From assembly GCA_900769075.1 (NCBI GenBank), contig CAAGFE010000063.1, positions 1 to 50,072 on the forward strand: a DNA stretch of 50,072 bases, in the 5' to 3' direction. This DNA comes from Clostridia bacterium (GTDB taxonomy: Bacteria > Bacillota > Clostridia > Christensenellales > Aristaeellaceae). The notes below the pieces were generated by a model. That model saw only the letters and a program-made list of their open reading frames with translations, was not told the DNA's origin and did no database searches. Each line of letters opens with the position of its first letter. Position 1 is the stretch's first letter. Positions 7,760-15,412 of this stretch are shown here, piece after piece. The position numbers were made by a program, and so were the translations under genes.

Positions 7760-8902
7760 TTATTCCTCGCCCAGTTCCTCTTCCAGCAGGGCGAGATCGT
7801 CCTCGTTCTCGTCCTCGGGCATATCGCCGGGCTCGTCGGGGGCGATCACGGCGGCACCGGAGAAGATCTCCGCGCGGATGAGCGCATCAATTTCGTTGGT
7901 GATTTCGGGGTTGTCCCGCAGGAACAGACGGGTGTTCTCGCGGCCCTGACCGATGCGCTGATCCTTGTAGGAGAACCAGGCGCCGCTCTTGTGGATGATG
8001 TCGCGCTCCACCGCCATGTCCAGCAGGGTGCCCTCCTTGCTGATGCCCTCGCCGTAGACGATATCGAACTCCGCCGTGCGGAAGGGCGGCGCAACCTTGT
8101 TCTTCACCACCTTGACCTTGGTGTGGTTGCCCACCACCTCGCTGCCATTCTTGAGCTGCTCACCGCGGCGCACGTCCAGGCGCACGGAGGAGTAGAACTT
8201 CAGCGCGCGTCCGCCGGGGGTGGTTTCGGGATTGCCGTACATCACGCCGACCTTCTCGCGCAGCTGGTTGATGAACACCGCCACGCAGCCAGTCTTGTTG
8301 ATGATGCCCGCCAGCTTGCGCAGGGCCTGGGACATGAGGCGCGCCTGCAGGCCGACGAAGGAATCGCCCATCTCGCCGTCGATTTCCGCCTTGGGCACCA
8401 GGGCCGCCACGGAGTCGATGACGATCACGTCCAGCGCGCCGGAGCGCACCAGCGCCTCCACGATTTCCAGCGCCTGCTCGCCGGTGTCGGGCTGGGAAAC
8501 GTACAATTCGTCAATATTCACGCCCAGGTTCTTGGCATACACGGGATCGAGGGCATGCTCCGCGTCCACGAAGGCAGCGATGCCGCCGGCCTTCTGGGCC
8601 TCGGCGACGATGTGGAGCGCCACAGTGGTCTTGCCGGAGGATTCCGGGCCATAGATCTCCACGATTCTGCCCCGGGGAATGCCGCCCACACCCAGGGCCG
8701 CGTCCAGCGTCAGGCAGCCGGTGGGAATCACCTGCACGTTCTGCTCCGCGCGTTCGCCCAGCTTCATCACCGAGCCCTTGCCGAACTGCTTGTCCAGCGT
8801 ATTCAGCGCATGCTCCAGCGCCTTGAGCTTTTCTTCCTGTGCGGCGTTATTTTCGCCCGCGGGCGCCGTCTTTTCCGGCTTGGTGGTCTTTTTTGCAGCC
8901 AT
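7760..8902 (-). CDS. recA: Recombinase RecA
   Basis: A 380-residue RecA, which binds single-stranded DNA as a filament, drives strand exchange and triggers LexA self-cleavage. Seen: GKGSVMKLGE, Walker A GPESSGKTT (~74-82), the Walker B strand DVIVIDSVAALVP, the DNA-binding loop region with EIDGEMGDSFVGLQARLMSQALRKL split across L1, NQLREKVGVMYGNPETTPGG (L2) and the acidic C-terminal tail DEPGDMPEDENEDD. Start ATG 8902 has AAAGGAAG upstream. The promoter carries an SOS box. Confidence 0.99.
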   Translation of the reverse strand: MAAKKTTKPEKTAPAGENNAAQEEKLKALEHALNTLDKQFGKGSVMKLGERAEQNVQVIPTGCLTLDAALGVGGIPRGRIVEIYGPESSGKTTVALHIVAEAQKAGGIAAFVDAEHALDPVYAKNLGVNIDELYVSQPDTGEQALEIVEALVRSGALDVIVIDSVAALVPKAEIDGEMGDSFVGLQARLMSQALRKLAGIINKTGCVAVFINQLREKVGVMYGNPETTPGGRALKFYSSVRLDVRRGEQLKNGSEVVGNHTKVKVVKNKVAPPFRTAEFDIVYGEGISKEGTLLDMAVERDIIHKSGAWFSYKDQRIGQGRENTRLFLRDNPEITNEIDALIRAEIFSGAAVIAPDEPGDMPEDENEDDLALLEEELGEE

Positions 8903-8962
8903 GGTGACAACTTCCTTTCATGACAACGGGCAGCGGCCCGCACTATTTCGGTGGATGGTATC

Positions 8963-8991
8963 ATCGTAACACAGCGAACGTCAGTTTGCAA
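8963..8991 (-). promoter_or_regulatory. recA promoter
   Basis: TTGCAA (8986-8991), 17-nt spacer, TACGAT (8963-8968), minus strand. Confidence 0.7.
8975..8988 (-). promoter_or_regulatory. LexA (SOS) operator in the recA promoter
   Basis: CGAACGTCAGTTTG matches the Gram-positive LexA/DinR box CGAAC-N4-GTTYG. It lies in the spacer and overlaps the -35 box, so bound LexA would block RNA polymerase. Confidence 0.75.
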
Positions 8992-9046
8992 GGGGAACAC
9001 GCAAAAAATCCGCAGAAAAGCCGCGGATTTTTCGGCAGATGCGGTG

Positions 9047-10477
9047 TCAGTCAACGGTCACATCGTAGGCATGATCGCACACGCGGATCAGGCCGTCCGC
9101 CAGGGTATGGGCGGTCTGCCCGGCCACGCGGAAGTTTTCGTAATGCACGCCCCTGACGCAATGCGCCTCGTCATAGCCGCCGACGCGGGACGCCACGGCG
9201 GGCTTCACCTCAATGTTACGGAAGGTCACGTTGCGGATGTTGCCCGCGTCCTTCGTCTTGGCCCAGAAATCCTTGGTGATGTGGACATGCGTGGCCAGGT
9301 GAACCTCGTGTTCAATGCGGATATCGTCGAACAGCACGTTTTCCACCAGCGCGTGATCGCAGATGTACACCACCAGCGCCCCCAGCTCCAGCGTCCAGTC
9401 GGCATAGGAGCGGATCACATCGCAATCGCGGAAAACCAGGTCAGCCATGTCCTCCACCGATTCCGCCGCCACGCCGAAGCAGCGCACCTTGTCGTTCCAC
9501 ACCACGCAGCGCTGGCAGAGGATATCCCTGGCGCCGCAGACGCCGGGCAGCATCGCCTTGACGCACACCGCGTCATCCCCCGTGCGGATGAAGCAGTCCT
9601 GCACCACCGCGTGTTTGGTGGACACAATGTCGATGCCGTCGGAATTTTCCCGATAGCCAAACAGGTGCACCTGATCCACCAGCACGTCCTCGCAGCCCAG
9701 CAGGGTCAGGTTCCATTCCGGCGTGTTGACGATGGTCACGTCCCGCACCGTCACCCCCTGGCAGCCGCGGAAAACGATGGGCTTGCGCTCGTGCCAGTCC
9801 AGCAGGGAAAAGTCAATCAGGCCGAAGCCCTCGATGCTGACCCGCTTTTTGCCATCCGCCAGGATGCCCGTTCGATAGTTCTCCTTCCCTGCCCAGTCCT
9901 TGCGGTTGACGGGCTCCTCCTCCGCCGGATGGGGCCGCATGGTGACAATCGCCCCCGCCGCCAGATACAGCGTGTCCCCATCCTCGAAGTCAAAGGTATC
10001 CAGGCTGTGCAGACCCGGGCCAAAGTAACGGCCCTTGATTTCCTCAGGCCTGGGCTCCTCCCGGGGGCGGTCAACAGAAACCGTCAGCGGTTGCTGAATG
10101 TCCCCGTCCGCCAGGATGGTCACATGCCCGTTGCGGCAGATGCTGAACCGCACCGCCCCCTCCGCGATTTCGTGCTCCAAGCCGTAGGAGGCGGGCAGCA
10201 GCTCCGCAGCCAACACGCCGCCGTTGCGCACCGCCACGAAGGATACCGGCTCATCGCCTTCCCAGCACAGGCGCGCAAAGGAATGGGGCCCGCCGCGGGT
10301 GACGGGTGCGGCGTATACCGGCACCTCCAGGCCGTCGGCATACAGCTTCCAGTCCGAGGAGAGGCGCACGCCCTCCCGGGCGGCTGCATGGGGCTCATCG
10401 CCCTGCGCCCGATGCGCCTGCCGGTCCGCCGCTTCGCCCAGGCCCGCCGGAAAGGGCGGAATGATGATCTTCTTCAC
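9047..10477 (-). CDS. GH28-like right-handed beta-helix glycoside hydrolase
   Basis: A 476-residue protein with an N-terminal beta domain (~1-130) and a parallel beta-helix. The GH28 (polygalacturonase-type) landmarks NSDGID and TGDDAVCVKA are present with their catalytic Asp residues. The usual third motif, GHG, reads CFGVAAES, so specificity probably differs from polygalacturonase. No signal peptide is evident, suggesting action on imported oligosaccharides. It starts with GTG at 10477, preceded by AAGGAGTGAGCAAAG, 6 bp from the stop of the upstream truncated glycosidase, so the two were one operon for plant-glycan breakdown. Confidence 0.82.
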   Translation of the reverse strand: MKKIIIPPFPAGLGEAADRQAHRAQGDEPHAAAREGVRLSSDWKLYADGLEVPVYAAPVTRGGPHSFARLCWEGDEPVSFVAVRNGGVLAAELLPASYGLEHEIAEGAVRFSICRNGHVTILADGDIQQPLTVSVDRPREEPRPEEIKGRYFGPGLHSLDTFDFEDGDTLYLAAGAIVTMRPHPAEEEPVNRKDWAGKENYRTGILADGKKRVSIEGFGLIDFSLLDWHERKPIVFRGCQGVTVRDVTIVNTPEWNLTLLGCEDVLVDQVHLFGYRENSDGIDIVSTKHAVVQDCFIRTGDDAVCVKAMLPGVCGARDILCQRCVVWNDKVRCFGVAAESVEDMADLVFRDCDVIRSYADWTLELGALVVYICDHALVENVLFDDIRIEHEVHLATHVHITKDFWAKTKDAGNIRNVTFRNIEVKPAVASRVGGYDEAHCVRGVHYENFRVAGQTAHTLADGLIRVCDHAYDVTVD

Positions 10478-10483
10478 CTTTGC

Positions 10484-11575
10484 TCACTCCTTATCAATGC
10501 TTATCTTCAGTGCCGTATCCGTTCCGCCGTCCGCAATGCCCCAGGACAGCTTCAGCACGCCATCGAAATGATCCGGCGCTGTCAGCAGGATTTGCCCGCC
10601 CAGCGCCAGCGCCTGGGCTTCTTCGCCATTCACGCGGGCGTTCTCGCCCCGGCGGTAATGCTCCGCCCGGATGACGTTCCCCGCATCGTCCAGAAATTCC
10701 GCCGTCAGGAACACCGCGGCGCCCTCCGCCGGGATACGGGTGAGCGTCGGGCGCAGCACCAGCTGCTCCGGCAGATTCTCCAGCACGACCGCCCCCTTGG
10801 CCAGCCCCTCCTGCGCATTGCCCATGCCTGCCCAGGCGGTAAAGGTGCGCAGATCAAATTCCGAGAACATGGTCGTGCCGCGATCCTCAAAGTAGTATTC
10901 GCGGCGCAGCACGGTGGCGATATCGCCCTGGAGCACCCGGTCGCGGCTGTCGATGGTGCTCGCCGGAGTCACGGCGGGCACATAGCCGCTTCGGGTGATT
11001 TCCGCATAGATCAGCCCATTGGTCGGCAGCTCGCCCCGCAGACACAGATTTTCCGTGGGCACGCCCTGCAGGCGCAGCACGATGTCCGCCTCGTCGCTGC
11101 CGCCGTTCCGGCCGTAGTTGGAGTGCTGCTCGTCGATGGCATACACGGTCACGTCGCAGGTGTCAAAGGGCAGCTTGTCCAGCGCAAGCACATAGTCGCG
11201 GGCCTTGTAGGTGCGGTTGTACAGCATCACGCCCGCCTGATCCCCATCCACGGAGGCGATGCCCTTCAGGCCGTTCGCTTCCTTCAGCGTCACCCGATCC
11301 ACCGGCATCCGGTTGTAGAAGGACAGCAGGTGATAGGCGGCAAACCGCTTGCCGGTGCGGCTCTCGATCAGCTGAATCCCTTCCTCGCCCGAAACGTGGA
11401 AGCAGGCCCAGTTGACCGAGGTGATCTGCGGATGCTCCAGGGTGAAGAGAATCGCGTCCATCATCGGCGCAACGCATTTCTCCGTGGCCGTCACGCTGCT
11501 GCTCAGCGCCACATGGAACTCGTTGAGATGCAGGGCCGTGGATGCAAAGGTATCCCTGACCCCGGCCTTCCGCCG
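10484..11575 (-). pseudogene. C-terminal fragment of a clan-A-type glycoside hydrolase (5' part lost)
   Basis: From about position 11,560 downward the minus strand encodes a plausible enzyme C-terminus. ALHLNEFHVALS may include a catalytic-nucleophile Glu, followed by QITSVNWACFHVSGEEGIQL and a C-terminal beta-sandwich with GVMLYNRTYKARDY and GLIYAEITRSGY. It resembles GH39/GH51-like enzymes, though the family is not certain. The N-terminal barrel is missing: upstream of ~11,575 the same frame is only antisense to isomerase and kinase fragments. A product could still be made from an internal start. The reading frame stays open to 11,803 but that part looks meaningless. Confidence 0.6.
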
Positions 11576-11654
11576 GAATCTGCTGGACTTCGCCGCCGTG
11601 TGCCGCATCGTCAACGGGATGAAGCGCTTCACCATCGGCTGCATCGGCGCGCGC
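11565..11654 (+). pseudogene. Internal fragment of an L-fucose/L-arabinose isomerase family gene
   Basis: About 30 codons read RRNLLDFAAVCRIVNGMKR followed by FTIGCIGAR, recognised from memory as a conserved core segment of fucose-isomerase-family proteins. Both ends are missing. It is joined in frame to a kinase tail at the GGCGCGCGC sequence, 11,646-11,654. Confidence 0.55.
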
Positions 11655-11918
11655 AACCGCATGTGGCTGCAGATGAAGGCGGACATTCTGGGCGTGCCGG
11701 TCACCTCGCTGGCCACCGCCGACACGGGCACCACCGGCAGCGCAATGCTGGCAGGCATCGCCTCGGGCGTGTTCCGCGATCTGCCCCATGCTGCCGGCGT
11801 CATGGTGAAGGAAAAGGAAACCTTTTATCCCCGCGCCGAAATGCAAGCCGCCTATGAACCCCACTACCAACGCTACAAGAAGATGTACGCCGCCGTGCGT
11901 CCGCTGATGGAGGTATGA
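11655..11918 (+). pseudogene. C-terminal fragment of an FGGY-family carbohydrate kinase
   Basis: The last ~87 residues of a xylulokinase-like protein: NRMWLQMKADILGVPV, then ATADTGTTGSAMLAGIASG, the ATP-site region of FGGY kinases, and a normal C-terminus ending PLMEV. The catalytic N-terminal domain is absent. Together with the isomerase fragment before it and the aldolase after it, it marks the remains of an isomerase-kinase-aldolase sugar operon. Confidence 0.75.
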
Positions 11919-11921
11919 GCC

Positions 11922-12758
11922 ATGCTTGTCACCCTGAACGAAATCCTCTCCCTTGCCCGGGAAAAGGGCTGTGCCGTGGGCGCTTTCAACACCCCCAACC
12001 TGGAGTGCATCACGGCCGTTCTGCGCGCCGCGGAAAAGCTGAACGTGCCCGTCATCCTGTCCCATGCGGAAATCCACGAGCCCGTCGCGCCGCTGGACGT
12101 CATCGGCCCGGTGATGCTTCACTTCGCCCGGGCCGCGAAGGTGCCCGTCTGCGTCCACCTGGATCACTGCGAGCATCTGGACTACATGCAGCGCGCCCTG
12201 GCGCTGGGCTTCACCGGGGTGATGTACGACGGCAGCACCCTGTCCTATGCCGAGAACGCCGCCAATACCGTCCGGGCCGTCGCCATGGCCCATGCCTGCG
12301 GCGCTTCCGTGGAGGCCGAATTAGGCACGCTTCCTTCCCGCGAGGACGGGGCCGCCGCAGCCGCCGGGCCGGTGTATACCGACCCCGAGCTGGCCGTGCA
12401 GTTCTGCCGGGAAACCGGCATTGACGCGCTGGCGCCCTCCTTCGGCACCGCCCACGGGATCTACCGCGCCAAGCCCGTGCTGGACCTGGCCCGCGTGAAG
12501 ATCATCGCCGGGAAAACCGGACTGCCGCTGGTGATGCACGGCGGCTCCGGCGTGTCCGAGGAGGATTACCGCACCGCCATCCGCAACGGCATCTGCAAGA
12601 TCAACTACTATTCCTACATGTCCAAGGCCGCGGTGAACGCCGCCCAGCACATGCTTGCCGCCCAGGACGTCACCTTCTGGCACGATCTCGCCCTGACCGC
12701 GCAGGAGGCCATGCAGGCGGACGCGGAGCGGGCCATGGGCGTTTTTGCCGGGCTGTAA
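11922..12758 (+). CDS. Class II fructose/tagatose-bisphosphate aldolase family protein
   Basis: A 278-residue zinc aldolase that would split a ketose (bis)phosphate into dihydroxyacetone phosphate and an aldehyde. Seen: KGCAVGAFNTPNLE at the N-terminus, the catalytic Asp and first zinc His in VHLDHCEHL (~81-89), VEAELG, SFGTAHGIY (second zinc His), MHGGSGVSEEDY (third zinc His and phosphate loop) and INYYSYMS. Three bases separate it from the kinase fragment, with GGAGGT upstream, so it was the third gene of the sugar operon. It is intact, but its natural upstream promoter may be lost with the deleted genes. Confidence 0.92.
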   Translation: MLVTLNEILSLAREKGCAVGAFNTPNLECITAVLRAAEKLNVPVILSHAEIHEPVAPLDVIGPVMLHFARAAKVPVCVHLDHCEHLDYMQRALALGFTGVMYDGSTLSYAENAANTVRAVAMAHACGASVEAELGTLPSREDGAAAAAGPVYTDPELAVQFCRETGIDALAPSFGTAHGIYRAKPVLDLARVKIIAGKTGLPLVMHGGSGVSEEDYRTAIRNGICKINYYSYMSKAAVNAAQHMLAAQDVTFWHDLALTAQEAMQADAERAMGVFAGL

Positions 12759-12791
12759 GCCTGCCCGCCGCCGAAAATCGCGGCTTCCTCC

Positions 12792-12820
12792 TTGTCATCC
12801 TCCCGCCGACGTGCTATAAT
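12792..12820 (+). promoter_or_regulatory. Promoter for the CLC-type transporter
   Basis: TTGTCA (12792-12797), 17-nt spacer, consensus TATAAT (12815-12820). Confidence 0.75.
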
Positions 12821-12866
12821 ACCTGCGCACAAACGGCGGCAGCGCCAAGCTGCCCGGAGGATACAA

Positions 12867-14102
12867 ATGTTCACAAAGAAGCTGAAGGCGACTCTTTCCT
12901 ATCTCCAGGCCTTCGTGACCTGGGTTCTGATGGCGGCGGCGGTGGGCGTGGTGTGCGGCCTGGTGGGCGGCGCGTTCGCCATGACCGTCGAGCAGGCGAC
13001 GCATCTGCGCCAGCATACGTCCTGGCTGCCCTGGCTGCTGCCGGCGGCGGGCCTGCTCATCGCCGGGCTGTACCGGCTGCTGAGGCTCCCCCTGTCCATC
13101 GGCACGGACGAAATCATCAAGACCGTCCAGACCCAGGACGGCGTGTCCCTCAAGATGGCCCCGGCGATTTTCATCTCCACCGCGCTGACCCACCTCACCG
13201 GCGGCTCTGCGGGCCGGGAGGGCGCGGCGCTCCAGCTGGGCGGCTCCATCGGCGTGGCGATGTCCCGCATGCTCAAGCCCCTGAACGACAACCGGCGGAT
13301 TTTCCAGCTCTGCGGCATGGCGGCGCTGTTCTCCGCGCTCTTCGGCACGCCGGTGGCGGCGACGATCTTCGTGCTGGAAATCATCGAGATCGGCAGGATC
13401 AACACCCGGGCGCTGCTGCCCTGCCTGGTGTCCGCGCTGACGGCGAAGCTGGTGGCGGCGGCCATCGGCGCACCGGCGGAGGCCTTCCCCCTGGCGGGCG
13501 GTCTGGCGAACGTCACCTGGCTGACCCTGCTGCAAGCCGGCGGCTTGGGGCTTTGCTGCGGCGCGGTGGCCATCCTGTTCTGCACGGCGCTGCACCTGTC
13601 CGGGCGGTACCTGCGCAGGGCCATCCCCAACGATTTCCTGCGCATTGCCCTGGGCGGCGCAACGGTGGCGCTGCTCTCGACGGGCCTGGGCCTGACGGAT
13701 TATCAGGGCAGCGGCATGCAGGTGATTCTGAGCGCCCTGCAGGGCAGCGCACAGCCCTGGGCCTTTGCGCTGAAGATTCTCTTCACTGCGCTGACCCTGG
13801 GCGCAGGCTTCAAGGGCGGCGAAATCGTGCCCTCCTTCTTTGTCGGCGCGACGCTGGGCTGCGTGGTCGCGCCTCTGATCGGCCTTGACCCGGCCCTGGG
13901 CGCGGGGCTGGGCATCATCGCCATGTTCTGCGGGGTCACCAACGGTGCGCTGGCCTCCATGGCGCTGTCCGTGGAGCTGTTCGGCGCGGAATACCTGGCG
14001 CTGTTCGCCATCGCGGTGGCGGTCAGCTACGCCATGAGCGGCCACGTCAGCCTGTATCACACCCAGAAATTTGCCGAGCCCAAGATGGGGCATCGGGATT
14101 GA
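12867..14102 (+). CDS. CLC family antiporter, CLC-F (fluoride) type
   Basis: A 411-residue polytopic membrane protein of the CLC family. The gating Glu is in GGSAGREGAALQLGGS (~115-130). The later selectivity segment reads GFKGGEIVPSFFVGATLG rather than the GxFxP of chloride transporters, and GREGxxxQ with GFKGGE is the pattern I know from the CLC-F fluoride/proton antiporters. Fluoride export is therefore inferred, with chloride transport as the alternative. Start ATG 12867 follows CCGGAGGATACAA. No crcB-type fluoride riboswitch was recognised in the 46-nt leader. Single-gene unit ending in a strong terminator. Confidence 0.85.
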   Translation: MFTKKLKATLSYLQAFVTWVLMAAAVGVVCGLVGGAFAMTVEQATHLRQHTSWLPWLLPAAGLLIAGLYRLLRLPLSIGTDEIIKTVQTQDGVSLKMAPAIFISTALTHLTGGSAGREGAALQLGGSIGVAMSRMLKPLNDNRRIFQLCGMAALFSALFGTPVAATIFVLEIIEIGRINTRALLPCLVSALTAKLVAAAIGAPAEAFPLAGGLANVTWLTLLQAGGLGLCCGAVAILFCTALHLSGRYLRRAIPNDFLRIALGGATVALLSTGLGLTDYQGSGMQVILSALQGSAQPWAFALKILFTALTLGAGFKGGEIVPSFFVGATLGCVVAPLIGLDPALGAGLGIIAMFCGVTNGALASMALSVELFGAEYLALFAIAVAVSYAMSGHVSLYHTQKFAEPKMGHRD

Positions 14103-14106
14103 ACGG

Positions 14107-14145
14107 AGCAACCCCTCCGGAGCGGCATGTTCCGGAGGGGTTGCT
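14107..14145. terminator. Terminator shared by CLC gene and gluQ
   Basis: A 15-bp perfect stem (14107-14121 with 14131-14145) around a 9-nt loop, between two convergent genes. Confidence 0.75.
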
Positions 14146-15072
14146 TTATGCCAGGATGCATTCCGGCAAGCGAAGATCGTCCCGATTGACCTTCCGCCAG
14201 TCAAACAGGGGGATCAGCTCCTCCAGCGCCGCCGGACGAATCTCCGGCTGAATCCCCGCGCTGAAGGCCAGCATGCCCAGGATGTCCGGCGGGGTAAAGC
14301 GCTTTGCCAGCGCCGTCAGGTCAAGGTCCTTGTCCCGCTTGGCCAGGCGGCGGCCCCGGGCATCCGTCAGCAGGGGAATGTGCGCATATTCGGGCGGCGC
14401 ATAGCCCAGCAGGCGCTGGAGATAGAGCTGGCGCGGCGTGGCGGAGAGGATGTCCCGGCCCCGCACCACCTCGGTGACGCCCTGGAGCGCGTCATCCACC
14501 ACCACCGCCAGCTGATAGCCGTATAGCCCGTCCGAGCGGCGGAGGATGAAATCCCCGCAGTCCCGCGCGAGGTTTTCGGTTTGCGCTCCGAAGAGCCCGT
14601 CCGTGAAGGAAACGTCCTCGTCCGGCACGCGCAGGCGGATCGCGGGGGCGCGGGTTCGGGCGCGTTCGGCGGCTTCCTCCGGGGTGAGATGGGCGCAGGT
14701 GCGCGGGTAGATCACCTGCGTGTCCCCCAGATTCGGCGCGGCCAGGCTCATCAGCTGGGCACGGGTGCAGAAGCAGGGGTAGGTGTGCCCGGCCTCCGTC
14801 AGGCGGTCGAGGGCCGCGCGGTAGATGTCCCCCCGGTCGGACTGGAATACGGGCGATTCATCCCATGTGAAGCCCAGCCAGGCCAGATCGTCGATGCACT
14901 GCTTTGCCTGGCTGCGCGGACAGCGGGGGATATCCACATCCTCAATGCGCAGGAGGAAGCGCCCGCCCTGGGCCCGGGCGGAGAGATACGCCAGCATCGC
15001 GCAGAGGATGTTGCCCAGGTGGAGTCTGCCGCTGGGGGTCGGAGCAAAACGGCCGGTGGGACGGTTGGGCAT
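14146..15072 (-). CDS. gluQ: Glutamyl-Q tRNA(Asp) synthetase
   Basis: A 308-residue paralogue of the catalytic domain of glutamyl-tRNA synthetase, lacking the anticodon-binding domain. The known enzyme attaches glutamate to queuosine in tRNA(Asp). Seen: the HIGH-type motif PSGRLHLGN (~13-21), FLLRIEDVD, a Cys-rich YPCFCTRAQL zinc region, GYQLAVVVDDALQGVTEVVRG and the KMSKS-type GRRLAKRDKD. Start ATG 15072 has AGGAGG upstream. Confidence 0.93.
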   Translation of the reverse strand: MPNRPTGRFAPTPSGRLHLGNILCAMLAYLSARAQGGRFLLRIEDVDIPRCPRSQAKQCIDDLAWLGFTWDESPVFQSDRGDIYRAALDRLTEAGHTYPCFCTRAQLMSLAAPNLGDTQVIYPRTCAHLTPEEAAERARTRAPAIRLRVPDEDVSFTDGLFGAQTENLARDCGDFILRRSDGLYGYQLAVVVDDALQGVTEVVRGRDILSATPRQLYLQRLLGYAPPEYAHIPLLTDARGRRLAKRDKDLDLTALAKRFTPPDILGMLAFSAGIQPEIRPAALEELIPLFDWRKVNRDDLRLPECILA

Positions 15073-15103
15073 GGAGCAAGCCTCCTGTCAGGTTGATGCT
15101 CCC

Positions 15104-15132
15104 ATGGTACACCCTGCGCGCCCGAATTGCAA
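15104..15132 (-). promoter_or_regulatory. gluQ promoter
   Basis: TTGCAA (15127-15132), 17-nt spacer, TACCAT (15104-15109), minus strand. It lies just left of the outer terminator copy of element A. Confidence 0.6.
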
Positions 15133-15137
15133 GCAAA

Positions 15138-15165
15138 AAGCCGCCTCCGGTGAGGGAAGCGGCTT
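15138..15165 (-). repeat. Outer copy of duplicated terminator hairpin (element A)
   Basis: A 28-bp hairpin, AAGCCGC...GCGGCTT, identical to 15380-15407. On the minus strand this copy, not the inner one, is followed by the T run expected of a terminator (GGCTTTTTG). Confidence 0.85.
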
Positions 15166-15379
15166 CAGAGCATCGACAAAGTGCCAGGGGCACTTTGTCG
15201 AGGATTTTGCACTCACTCACTGGTCGAACGGCAAGCCGTTCTTCCGGCCGTTCGTTCGTGTAAGGATGCTTTTCCTGATGGAAAAGCGCGAAAATCGCCG
15301 CGCATGTCGCCGATTTTCGATCTAAAGTCGAAGGGCCTGCGGGCCCTCCGACGCCTCCCATAGGTTTGTCGATACTCTG
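15166..15379. mobile_element. MITE-like palindromic element A (214 bp)
   Basis: Bounded by inverted ends CAGAGCATCGACAAA (15166-15180) and, reversed, CAGAGTATCGACAAA (15365-15379), 14 of 15 matching. Inside are several hairpins: a CGACAAAGTGCC stem near the left end (15174-15202), a GGTCGAACGG/CCGTTCG region, GCGAAAATCG/CGATTTTCG and AGGGCCTGCGGGCCCT near the right end. It codes for nothing evident. Both ends match element B at 23.7-23.9 kb, in inverted orientation. It sits exactly between two copies of one terminator hairpin, as if that hairpin were a duplicated target site. A structured RNA is the main alternative reading. Confidence 0.75.
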
Positions 15380-15407
15380 AAGCCGCCTCCGGTGAGGGAA
15401 GCGGCTT
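15380..15407 (-). repeat. Inner copy of duplicated terminator hairpin (element A)
   Basis: Identical to 15138-15165. It lies 5 bp past the stop codon of the Re-citrate-synthase-like gene and would be its terminator, but its T run is cut short by the element. Confidence 0.85.
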
Positions 15408-15412
15408 TTTCA

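Noticed and set aside
11163..12293. Minus-strand frame opposite the aldolase and kinase fragment
   Set aside because: His/Gly/Gln-rich shadow of the aldolase gene; no independent support.
12821..12866. Fluoride (crcB) riboswitch before the CLC-F-like gene
   Set aside because: The leader is shorter than the known aptamer and shows none of its conserved segments.
15138..15407. CRISPR array reading of the repeated hairpins
   Set aside because: Only two copies, 214 bp apart, palindromic throughout, and no cas genes. The inverted ends and terminator position fit an inserted element better.
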